From Desulfuromonadales bacterium (GTDB lineage Bacteria > Desulfobacterota > Desulfuromonadia > Desulfuromonadales > BM103): DNA of 23,329 bases. The translations under genes and the position numbers were made by a program. The notes under the pieces are model-generated. The model was not told the origin of the DNA and made no database searches. It saw only the letters and a program-made list of their open reading frames with translations. The stretch is taken from the NCBI GenBank assembly GCA_030640215.1, contig DAOWJU010000311.1:1-23329 (forward strand). Direction: 5' to 3'. Positions 14,129 to 20,255 of the stretch are shown here, piece by piece. Each line of letters begins with the position of its first letter. Position 1 is the stretch's first letter.

Positions 14129-15508
14129 TTAAGAACTGGTTACTACACTTTCTTCACCTACATCCAGTTCGACCCGGAAAGTAGCGCCACCGCCAAGGGT
14201 GTCTTCAATACTCACCTGTCCCGAATAGAGCCGCGCGATTTTTTGTACCGTCGCGAGCCCGACGCCACTCCCGGCTAGTTTCTTCCCTGTCGAACCACGA
14301 TAAAAAACATCGAAGATTTTAACTTGTTCTTCCTTGGGAATCCCCTGACCGTGATCACGGACAAAGAAACGAACCTTCTTGCCGATACGTTCTCCACCAA
14401 CTTCAATCAGCCCTCCATCTGCACCGGCATAGCGCAACGCATTGCCGATCAGGTTTTCAAAAATCTGGATCAACAATGATTCTGGAACTTTGATATGCGG
14501 TAGTTTTTCAACAACCACTTTTGTTCCAGTGCTGCTGATCTTGTGGTCCAACTCAGTGAGAACATATTTAAGGGCATCATCGGTATCAACCAGCCCGGCA
14601 GGAGGCTCGATGTTACCGGCCCGAGCCAAAGCCAGCAGATCCTCAACCAACAGCGACATCTTGTCTCCCTGCTGCTCGATGATGTTCAGGAGTTCCACAA
14701 CCTCCTCGCTCAACTCACTCGCGTAAGTTTCCTTGATCAGATCGGTATAACCGACAACGGCAGAAATGGGCGTGCGCAAATCATGGGAAACCGTATAGAC
14801 GAAAGCATCCAGCTCCTGATTGGCAGCCAGCAGCTTCTCCTCGACAGACTTTCGGTCGGTGATATCCAGGAACGAGACGACTGCCCCGATCGTCTTATTG
14901 CCCCGGCGTAAAGGATAGGACCAATATTCGACGGGAAAGCTGCTGCCATCCTTCCGCCAGAGAACTTCGTCTTCCAGGTGGACTTCACTATCGTGCAGGT
15001 ACGCATGGCAAATCTTACAATCTTCAGCCAGATAGGGAGTGCCATCCGCACGCGTGTGGTGAACCAGTTGATGCAGGTTAATATTAAGCAGCTCGCTTTC
15101 GTGTTCAAAACCAAGCAAGCTGAGACATGCCGGATTACAAAAGGTGCACTTCCCTTCAAGATCAAGACCGTAAATGCCCTCAGCTGCAGAGTTCAGCAGG
15201 AGCGTGGTCTGTGTCATGCTTTCCTTCAAACCTCTTTCTGTCCTTCTGTATTTGAAGAGGACGAAAAGCAAGTCAACCATGAAAAAGGTCAAGATCCCCA
15301 GCAGGGTGAGTATCTGAGTTCTGGTGAAAGTATAGAGATCAGGAGATGGATCAGAAACAAGATTCTTTACCGGGAGAGGCACAGCTTTCTGATGAGCCAG
15401 CGAGTCTGGAACCCAAGGCAGAACAAGAGAGAACAACAGCAGCAAGCAAACAGCAATCTTGATGCTGCTGATAACTCTTGCCAGATTGGCCTTCTCAAGC
15501 AGGTACAT
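14129..15508 (-). CDS. PAS-domain sensor histidine kinase
   Basis: The 459-residue kinase has two membrane helices (about 15-36 and 65-85) framing a short periplasmic loop of about 28 residues. A PAS domain (about 100-220) follows, then a HisKA dimerisation helix with phospho-acceptor His242 in YTVSHDLRTPI and a HATPase domain. N box ENLIGNALRY (351-360), G1 RDHGQGIP (384-391), F box and G2 GSGVGLATV (413-421) are all intact. The PAS domain has six cysteines, including CTFC (121-124), C128 and CKIC (164-167), which may bind a metal, heme or Fe-S cluster, so redox or metal sensing is possible. GAGGA precedes the ATG. It lies 121 bases beyond the NifU-like gene in the same direction, so it could be read through from that operon. 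No partner response regulator is adjacent. Confidence 0.93.
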   Translation of the reverse strand: MYLLEKANLARVISSIKIAVCLLLLFSLVLPWVPDSLAHQKAVPLPVKNLVSDPSPDLYTFTRTQILTLLGILTFFMVDLLFVLFKYRRTERGLKESMTQTTLLLNSAAEGIYGLDLEGKCTFCNPACLSLLGFEHESELLNINLHQLVHHTRADGTPYLAEDCKICHAYLHDSEVHLEDEVLWRKDGSSFPVEYWSYPLRRGNKTIGAVVSFLDITDRKSVEEKLLAANQELDAFVYTVSHDLRTPISAVVGYTDLIKETYASELSEEVVELLNIIEQQGDKMSLLVEDLLALARAGNIEPPAGLVDTDDALKYVLTELDHKISSTGTKVVVEKLPHIKVPESLLIQIFENLIGNALRYAGADGGLIEVGGERIGKKVRFFVRDHGQGIPKEEQVKIFDVFYRGSTGKKLAGSGVGLATVQKIARLYSGQVSIEDTLGGGATFRVELDVGEESVVTSS

Positions 15509-15629
15509 TAATCATCCTCGCTGTCAGTAATTGGAATCAACCAGGGGTCTATCGGACATCCTCCACAAGAAACGTTATGATACATTAATATTGTGACTTT
15601 CTCTAATAATTTGATTCAAGTCGCTACAC

Positions 15630-16001
15630 TCAGGATGCTCGTACTTTACGATATTCGTTAATTGCAGCTCTGAACGCTCCCGCTGCGAGGTTGGAACAGT
15701 GCATTTTCTCTGCCGGGAGTCCATCAAGAGCATTTGCGATATCTTGCTCTGTGATTTGCAGAACCTCCTCCAGGGTTTTCCCCATCGCAAGCTCGCTGGC
15801 GATAGAGGAAGTCGCTATCGCGGCACCGCAACCGAATATTTTGTATTTGATGTCCCGGACCCGATCCTCCTCGATCTTGAGGAAAAGCAGTAAGGCATCA
15901 CCACAATCAGGATCACCGACTTTTACAAGCACGGTAGGATCTTCCATAATACCAACATTGCGCGGGTTAGAGAAATGGTCCATGGTTTTAGCGGAGTACA
16001 T
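15630..16001 (-). CDS. NifU/IscU-like Fe-S cluster scaffold protein
   Basis: The 123-residue product is a single NifU_N/IscU domain. The three cluster-binding cysteines are present: Cys33 in GDPDCGD (with Asp35), Cys58 in FGCGAAIATSS and Cys102 in KMHCSNLA. The N-terminus DHFSNPRNVG is also typical. There is no ferredoxin-like or Nfu C-terminal domain, so it is IscU-sized rather than a full NifU. It is not next to an iscS/nifS desulfurase; instead it follows the DUF134 regulator gene by two bases. This suggests dedicated use within this operon, for instance to load a metal cluster on a partner, although a general role in cluster assembly cannot be excluded. Confidence 0.92.
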   Translation of the reverse strand: MYSAKTMDHFSNPRNVGIMEDPTVLVKVGDPDCGDALLLFLKIEEDRVRDIKYKIFGCGAAIATSSIASELAMGKTLEEVLQITEQDIANALDGLPAEKMHCSNLAAGAFRAAINEYRKVRAS

Positions 16002-16003
16002 GA

Positions 16004-16297
16004 TTAACCCTCGTCATCCTTATCGATCACCAACGCCTGACAATTGACGATAGCATTCACCATTTTTTTACGTCCGCTGGTGACCAGTCGCTGGATTGTA
16101 CCACGGGAAACGCCCATTTTCTGACCAGCCTCCTCCTGAGTAAGCCCCTGACCGTCACAGAGATGAAGAGCCTCCATCTCATCAATAAATATGGTTACCA
16201 TGGTCAACTCTTTCAACGGGATTGACGTTGGTTTAAAGACTCGGCCCGCTGGATGTTCATGGCAACAGTTACGTGGTTTTTTAGGTCGTGGTGACAT
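16004..16297 (-). CDS. DUF134 (UPF0251) family DNA-binding protein
   Basis: The 97-residue product follows the DUF134 pattern: N-terminal RPKKPR, a FKPTSIPLKEL block, then IFIDEMEALHLCDGQGLTQEEAGQKMGVSRGTIQRLVTSGRKKM. The latter part is a sigma-70 region 4-like helix-turn-helix (about residues 52-78). The N-terminal CCHEH cluster (residues 11-15) could sense a metal. DUF134 genes often neighbour, or are fused to, NifX/NafY-like domains, and such a protein is encoded in this operon. It probably regulates the operon, with the palindrome at 18365-18385 as a candidate site; that link is inference. Its stop is two bases before the NifU-like start. Confidence 0.9.
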   Translation of the reverse strand: MSPRPKKPRNCCHEHPAGRVFKPTSIPLKELTMVTIFIDEMEALHLCDGQGLTQEEAGQKMGVSRGTIQRLVTSGRKKMVNAIVNCQALVIDKDDEG

Positions 16298-16317
16298 CGT
16301 TCATCCTGGGAATCACA

Positions 16318-16340
16318 GCCTGCCCGTCTCACAGGCAGGC
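16318..16340 (-). other. Intercistronic hairpin between transporter and DUF134 genes
   Basis: GCCTGCC and GGCAGGC arms form a 7-bp G/C-rich stem with a nine-base loop in the 87-base gap between the transporter stop and the DUF134 start. No T run follows on the minus strand, so mRNA stabilisation or partial attenuation is more likely than full termination. Confidence 0.5.
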
Positions 16341-16384
16341 GGTATAAATTATTGAGTAGCTTCGAGTTTACTCTTCGGGAAAAT

Positions 16385-17404
16385 CTAACGAACGACTCCC
16401 TCCGGCACGAAGCCTTTTGCCGTCTCTGTCGTCGGCGGCCCGAAAATTTTAGGTACAATTTTGATGTACCAGGCAGCAGACTGGATCTGAACAATGTAAG
16501 CCATGGCTATCAACAGGGCAATCGTTGAGCCTTCTTTGCCAAAGGCTGTCATGGCGATGGCCAGTGCAATGGAAAGGTCACGCATGACAACACCGTAAAC
16601 CATAGCGATGGCGTCTTCACGGCTGAAGAGCAATTTGCCAATCAGGGTCAACATAACATAGGAGATCAGGTAGAAAACCACCAGCGGGACCAGGATTTTC
16701 AAAATATCTTCCGGGTGCGCAATGATCCCCCTGGCTTTCAGGGAGATGGCAACAAAAGCAATCATGACCACACCAAGGGCCGAGAATGGTGGGAATTTCG
16801 GCTTGAGTCGTTGCTCCCAGTCGGCATCACCATACTTTTTACGCAGAAACATCTGGGTAAAAACCCCGGCGATCAGAGGCACAAAAACAAAAATTGCGAT
16901 TTGTTGAAACATATGCAACATATCAACTTCGACAGTCGCTCCCATGAAGACCTTGGTAAAAATCGGCGCTGCCAGCGAACCGAGAACCAGGCCGAAAACC
17001 AGCATTTTGGTTGCGGCTTCCTTGTTACCCTTGGCAAAACCGGTCCAGGAGATCGTCATACCGGAGGCAGGCAGCACGCCGATCAGGAACAGCCCTACTG
17101 CCCAAAGACCTAATTTTTCTGAAGCCCCGGCAAAGAAAAATTTGCCCAGGAAGAAAACCAGAATCGGCACCAGAATAAAGTTGATGATTTGTGTAACCAC
17201 CTGGAGCTTCACATCATGTCCCTTGAATACCGACCGGACATTAAGGGTGACCATCATCGGATAAATCATGACGAAAGTGATCGGGATAATCAGGCTGCGC
17301 AGATTAGCAGCATCAAAGAGGTAACCATAAATGAGCCCCAGACTCATTGAAATCGGAATGGCCCACACCAGGTTCTGTTGTAATAAGGTCAGTTTTTTTA
17401 TCAT
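16385..17404 (-). CDS. BASS-family (bile acid:sodium symporter / ACR3-like) transporter
   Basis: The 339-residue protein has about ten hydrophobic helices and the shape of the BASS superfamily, close to ACR3 arsenite exporters. FVMIYPMMVTLNV near residues 44-56, GVLPASGMTISWTGFAKGN near 109-127 and MRDLSIALAIAM near 274-285 align with ACR3 landmarks. In ACR3 the first of the two later blocks holds an essential Cys (xPCxAM) and the second an essential Glu (NFExAI). Here they are Ala113 and Ser278, so arsenite export by the known mechanism is unlikely. The start ATG at 17402-17404 was preferred, with AGGG seven bases upstream; a longer frame to 17491 overlaps the DUF302 stop. It is the third gene of the NifX-like operon. 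Its substrate may be an anion or organic acid, unknown. Confidence 0.85.
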   Translation of the reverse strand: MIKKLTLLQQNLVWAIPISMSLGLIYGYLFDAANLRSLIIPITFVMIYPMMVTLNVRSVFKGHDVKLQVVTQIINFILVPILVFFLGKFFFAGASEKLGLWAVGLFLIGVLPASGMTISWTGFAKGNKEAATKMLVFGLVLGSLAAPIFTKVFMGATVEVDMLHMFQQIAIFVFVPLIAGVFTQMFLRKKYGDADWEQRLKPKFPPFSALGVVMIAFVAISLKARGIIAHPEDILKILVPLVVFYLISYVMLTLIGKLLFSREDAIAMVYGVVMRDLSIALAIAMTAFGKEGSTIALLIAMAYIVQIQSAAWYIKIVPKIFGPPTTETAKGFVPEGVVR

Positions 17405-17425
17405 TTGCTTACCCTGTTCAGTGTA

Positions 17426-17454
17426 GTGGCCATCCGGCAACACCGGATGGCCAC
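17426..17454 (-). other. Strong intercistronic hairpin between DUF302 and transporter genes
   Basis: A perfect 12-bp stem (17426-17437 with 17443-17454, loop of five) lies in the 70-base gap upstream of the transporter ribosome binding site. No T run follows on the minus strand. It may act as an RNA processing or stability element that sets the ratio of the first two gene products to the rest. Confidence 0.65.
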
Positions 17455-17474
17455 AGTAAAGTTTCCAGACAAAG

Positions 17475-17876
17475 CTATTTTGCCGCCTCAATCATTGCCA
17501 AAATTTCTTCAAAGCTTTTCAACAGAGACTCCGGGAATTCTTCATCATCCACCAGAGAGGCCACAGCCTCACGGGAATAGTGCTGGAAACGGATTTGCGT
17601 ACTCTTGTCACGGCTGAACGTCATGATGAACTTGGGCATCAATATCGCCCGTTCGGGGTTTTTGCCAAGGCTCATGGCCGCCTTCTGTGGTTTACAGATC
17701 TGGATCATATGCAGATCAAAGTCGTCGGCAACTTCGACCCCATGCTGGCCAAAGGTATGCGCCATCTCCATCTTGTCCTCGTTGTGGATCATAAAGCCAC
17801 GGCCTTTGGCCTCATGGAAAAGGTCACTGACAAATTGCTCGACCGGCTTTTTGGTTTCACTGCGATAAACCTGCAT
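17475..17876 (-). CDS. DUF302 family protein
   Basis: The 133-residue product matches DUF302: an N-terminal strand MQVYRSE with a following helix (PVEQFVSDLFHEAKGRGF), a central HMIQICKPQKAAMSL block and ILMPKFIMTFSRDK. The central IQICKPQ segment is the conserved signature of the family. No signal peptide is visible. AAGGAG lies eight bases before the ATG at 17874-17876, and the gene begins 26 bases after the NifX-like stop. DUF302 proteins often accompany genes for redox, sulfur or metal handling in anaerobes, but no activity is established to my knowledge. The call is firm at the family level only. Confidence 0.87.
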   Translation of the reverse strand: MQVYRSETKKPVEQFVSDLFHEAKGRGFMIHNEDKMEMAHTFGQHGVEVADDFDLHMIQICKPQKAAMSLGKNPERAILMPKFIMTFSRDKSTQIRFQHYSREAVASLVDDEEFPESLLKSFEEILAMIEAAK

Positions 17877-17902
17877 TTTCCCTACTCCTTAAATGTACGA
17901 CG

Positions 17903-18343
17903 TTAACAACCGCAACCAGCACCACGACCAGCACCATGGCCAGCACCATGGCCAGCACCATGGCCGTGACCGTGACCATGAGCCCCGGTATGACCGCCAC
18001 AAACATCTTTCAGTGACAGCTCAGGAAGAGTGCCTTCCGTGATCTGTGACAGGTTACAGGCAACACTTCCAGGCTGGGCCTGGAAAACTTTAAGGCCAGC
18101 CTGACGCAAGCCATTTAAAGCACCCCTGCCGATCCCACCAACGACGATGGCATCAACAGTTTGCCCTGCGAGTGCCTTGAGAGGTTGGCACTGGCCATGA
18201 CCGTGTCCCTTGTCCTGGTTAAGCTGTTCAGTAATTTCACCTGTTTTCGCATCAACCATTAAAAACATGGGTGCTGAACCAAAATGATCAAATACTTGAC
18301 TCTCCAAACCATCATTAGATGTTACCGGGAAACAGATTTTCAT
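17903..18343 (-). CDS. NifX/NafY-like (dinitrogenase Fe-Mo cofactor biosynthesis domain) protein with His/Gly tail
   Basis: Residues 1-115 form the NifX/NifB-C-type cofactor-binding domain: MKICFPVTSNDGLES, DHFGSAPMF with His20, KGHGHGQCQPL with Cys52 and nearby histidines, and VVGGIGRGALNGL. Such domains bind iron-molybdenum cofactor precursors or other Fe-S/metal clusters. A 31-residue tail follows, built of His-Gly and Ala-Gly-His-Gly units and ending CGC, which should bind Ni, Zn, Cu or Fe. No nitrogenase genes lie in the window, so a role outside nitrogen fixation is likely. GAGGTG precedes ATG 18341-18343 by seven bases. It is the first gene of a five-gene operon. Confidence 0.9.
   Translation of the reverse strand: MKICFPVTSNDGLESQVFDHFGSAPMFLMVDAKTGEITEQLNQDKGHGHGQCQPLKALAGQTVDAIVVGGIGRGALNGLRQAGLKVFQAQPGSVACNLSQITEGTLPELSLKDVCGGHTGAHGHGHGHGAGHGAGHGAGRGAGCGC
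17917..17964 (-). repeat. 12-bp tandem repeat encoding the Ala-Gly-His-Gly tail
   Basis: Three perfect copies of a 12-base unit (CAGCACCATGGC on the plus strand, 17929-17964) and one degenerate copy (17917-17928) encode part of the histidine-rich tail of the NifX-like protein. Each unit adds exactly four residues, so copy number could change by slippage without a frameshift. Confidence 0.85.
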
Positions 18344-18364
18344 TGTTTTTCACCTCGTTAGTTG

Positions 18365-18385
18365 TGTGTATATGCACAATACACA
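18365..18385. promoter_or_regulatory. Palindromic candidate operator upstream of the NifX-like operon
   Basis: Perfect 7-bp arms TGTGTAT and ATACACA flank ATGCACA, ending 22 bases before the start codon and just upstream of the ribosome binding site. An overlapping near-palindrome TGTG-TATATG-CACA (12 of 14 positions symmetric) is also present. This position would overlap or follow the promoter, as for a repressor. The regulator is not identified; the DUF134 protein of the operon is a candidate. Confidence 0.5.
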
Positions 18386-18505
18386 GCCAACATTCAAAAA
18401 GCAATATATTTTTTCCACTTATTTTACAGTAGTACATACATGGCCATACGTCGTAAATTATGTGACAAGGGCGTGGAGGGAGTAGCGGAGAAGACCTGTA
18501 ACCTT

Positions 18506-18667
18506 GGAGTCTGTCGGACTATCCGTGATCCGGCTGCAAATCCGGCTGTTTGGCCCATATTTCAGCTCCTTTTCTACCAATAGCTATGGCTATTACTCTC
18601 AAACGAGCCAAAATCTGATCTCAAACTTCCGAATTTTCGCTTCGGCCCGTATAGCTCGACAGACTCC
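18506..18667. mobile_element. MITE-like 162-bp imperfect palindrome
   Basis: The element begins GGAGTCTGTCG and ends with its exact complement CGACAGACTCC. Similarity continues inward: the left arm, after the terminus, reads ACTATCCG...CCGGCTGCAAATCCGG.. and the inverted right arm reads GCTATACG...CCGAAGCGAAAATTCGG.., then GTTTG, ATTT and GCTC in register for about 65 bases. It carries no gene. No clear target-site duplication was found. It fills most of the gap between the divergent NifX-like and Gly-rich protein genes. A related half-copy lies at 19317-19343. Confidence 0.6.
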
Positions 18668-18786
18668 TAGAAAAAGATGTAAACCAATCTGTGGTTGCTG
18701 CGTCTAAGATCACAAAACAATGACCGCAACTCGCATGACAACGATCAGTCCGGACCTCTAACCCAAACAACTGAAGGAGCAATAAA

Positions 18787-19134
18787 ATGAAGAGGAGTAC
18801 GATTTACACTATTGGGATTCTCGCAGCAGTCTTGACAATCACGACCGTACCGGCACTCGCCCTGGCAAGGGGTGGTGGCGGTGGAGGTGGTGGCGGCAAG
18901 GGGAACTGCAACAAAAGTTCTGGCATGAGCACGGCACAAACCACGAATAGCTACCAGAATCAGGGCAGCTACCAGAATCAAAACAAACAGCAGAAGCGTT
19001 ACCGTAATCAACAAAACGTTGACTCGTCGACAGTCTCTGCCGAAAACGGCACGAACCGCGGCAGCGGTGCACAGGACAGGACACGTGCCCAGCTCCGCGA
19101 TCCTGCAACACATAGTAGTGAGGCAACAGAGTAA
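18787..19134 (+). CDS. Secreted Gly-rich and Gln/Asn-rich small protein
   Basis: This 115-residue protein has a good Sec signal peptide (MKRSTIY, hydrophobic to about 26, likely cleavage after ALA). A run of nine Gly follows, then a low-complexity region rich in Gln, Asn, Ser and Tyr. That region includes an 18-base direct repeat (AGCTACCAGAATCA at 18949 and 18967) encoding SYQNQ twice. Only one Cys remains in the mature part. AAGGAG lies seven bases before the ATG, and a long stem follows the stop, so it is a genuine single-gene unit. The family is not recognised. Composition suggests an exported, disordered or aggregating surface protein; that is inference. Confidence 0.7.
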   Translation: MKRSTIYTIGILAAVLTITTVPALALARGGGGGGGGGKGNCNKSSGMSTAQTTNSYQNQGSYQNQNKQQKRYRNQQNVDSSTVSAENGTNRGSGAQDRTRAQLRDPATHSSEATE

Positions 19135-19158
19135 AGAGACGAGCAGGATTCTTAAAAC

Positions 19159-19204
19159 TTAAATGCGCAGCCGGAAAACAAGTATTTTCTGGCTGCGCAT
19201 TTAA
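19159..19204 (+). terminator. Long hairpin downstream of the Gly-rich protein gene
   Basis: A 20-bp stem (19159-19178 with 19185-19204, one G-T pair, six-base loop) starts 24 bases after the stop. No T run follows, although both stem ends are A/T-rich, so termination in either direction is possible. Confidence 0.6.
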
Positions 19205-19316
19205 CATGCTACGAGAGCATGATCAGAACGGAGCATATTCTTCAATTGATATATATTGGTTTTGCTAGTCGTGATGTGCTAGGATTAAGACAAGTATTAT
19301 CGCAACCACAACTAGA

Positions 19317-19343
19317 GGCCTGTCGGACAATCAATGAGCTGGC
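19317..19343 (+). repeat. Half-copy of the MITE-like element end
   Basis: The stretch shares CTGTCGGAC(A/T)ATC (12 of 13) with the left end of the 18506-18667 element, plus the following TGA..GGC. No matching second terminus was found in the 60 bases before the DUF4405 gene, so it is either a solo end or a remnant of an insertion. The remainder of the 19205-19404 gap shows nothing recognisable. Confidence 0.45.
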
Positions 19344-19404
19344 TACTAGCAACCGTTTTCAGAAAATCAGTACGAGAAACTGAACAGATGGGAGAAGCAA
19401 CGAA

Positions 19405-20247
19405 ATGATCAGAAAAATCACATCACTGACGGCCCTATTGAGTTTTATCCTGTTGATGCTGACCAGCGTCATTCTCTACATCGTGCCGGCTGGTCGAGTC
19501 GCCTACTGGGCGGACTATCATCTTTGGGGACTCACCAAAGGCGAGTGGGGAAACCTGCATATCAACCTGGGTGTCCTGCTCCTGTTCGCTATCATTTTAC
19601 ATACCTATTACAACTGGAATGCCATAACGGCATACATGAAGAACAAGACCAGAGAGTTCAAGCTGTTTACCCGTGAGTTTAATGTCGCACTCATGCTTGT
19701 CGTGCTTTTTTGTCTGGGGACTTATTTTGAGGTGCCGCCGCTCTCGACCATCATAAAAGTTGGCGAATCGATCAGCGCCGATGCAGAAAAATTCTATGGT
19801 GAACCACCTTATGGCCATGCCGAGTTATCGTCATTAAAAACTTTTTCCAAGAAGATGGATCTCGATCTTGAGCTCAGTATGCAGCGCCTTAAGGATGCAG
19901 GCTTGATCGTCACAGGCAGTGACCAGAGCTTGAGCGAAATCGCCGGCGCGAATCAGACGTCTCCACAACAGATCTTTCAAATTATCTCTCCCGTGAGCGA
20001 ACGGGTGAGCAATAAATTTCCGAGTCAGGCTCCGGCGGGCCTCGGTAACCGACCGCTGATTGACCTCTGCCAGGAGTATTCAGTCAGTAGCAAGACCGTA
20101 CTGCAGATTCTTGCCGATCATGATATCCAGGCTCAGGAGAAAATGAGCATCAAAGAGATTGCCGAGATTGCAGGAAAGGATGCCTTATCCATTTACGAAC
20201 TCATCAGAGAGGAGCTAGAGGCGGCGAATGCAGACGCAAAACCATAG
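19405..20247 (+). CDS. DUF4405 membrane protein with four C-terminal helical repeats
   Basis: Residues 1-110 match DUF4405: three membrane helices (about 9-27, 52-70, 93-110), YIVPAGRVAYWADYHLWGLTK and GEWGNLHINLGVLLL. His39, His52 and His66 are candidate heme ligands as in small cytochrome-b-like proteins. The C-terminal half is soluble and built of four degenerate 25-residue units starting near 143, 175, 217 and 248. Each runs S/P-hydrophobic-x-x-hydrophobic-A/S/C, then a polar turn, then Ile/Leu at regular spacing, for example SLSEIAGANQTSPQQIFQII. These look like paired helices of a helix-turn-helix or SAP-like kind. GGGAG precedes the ATG by about ten bases. A broken response-regulator gene starts eight bases after the stop. 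Function is unknown; redox or signalling is plausible. Confidence 0.82.
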   Translation: MIRKITSLTALLSFILLMLTSVILYIVPAGRVAYWADYHLWGLTKGEWGNLHINLGVLLLFAIILHTYYNWNAITAYMKNKTREFKLFTREFNVALMLVVLFCLGTYFEVPPLSTIIKVGESISADAEKFYGEPPYGHAELSSLKTFSKKMDLDLELSMQRLKDAGLIVTGSDQSLSEIAGANQTSPQQIFQIISPVSERVSNKFPSQAPAGLGNRPLIDLCQEYSVSSKTVLQILADHDIQAQEKMSIKEIAEIAGKDALSIYELIREELEAANADAKP

Positions 20248-20255
20248 GCTAAGAA

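Noticed and set aside
17917..17964. Short direct repeats that could suggest a CRISPR array
   Set aside because: The 12-base units are contiguous without spacers and encode a His-rich tail in frame.
17903..18343. Part of a nitrogen-fixation gene cluster
   Set aside because: No nifHDK, nifB, nifE/N or other nitrogenase genes are present; the NifX-like and NifU-like domains also occur outside nitrogen fixation.
18745..19207. Two 122-codon minus-strand frames opposite the Gly-rich protein
   Set aside because: Their composition (Ala/Thr/Arg- and Cys/Ser-rich) is the mirror of the low-complexity plus-strand gene, which has a signal peptide and ribosome binding site.
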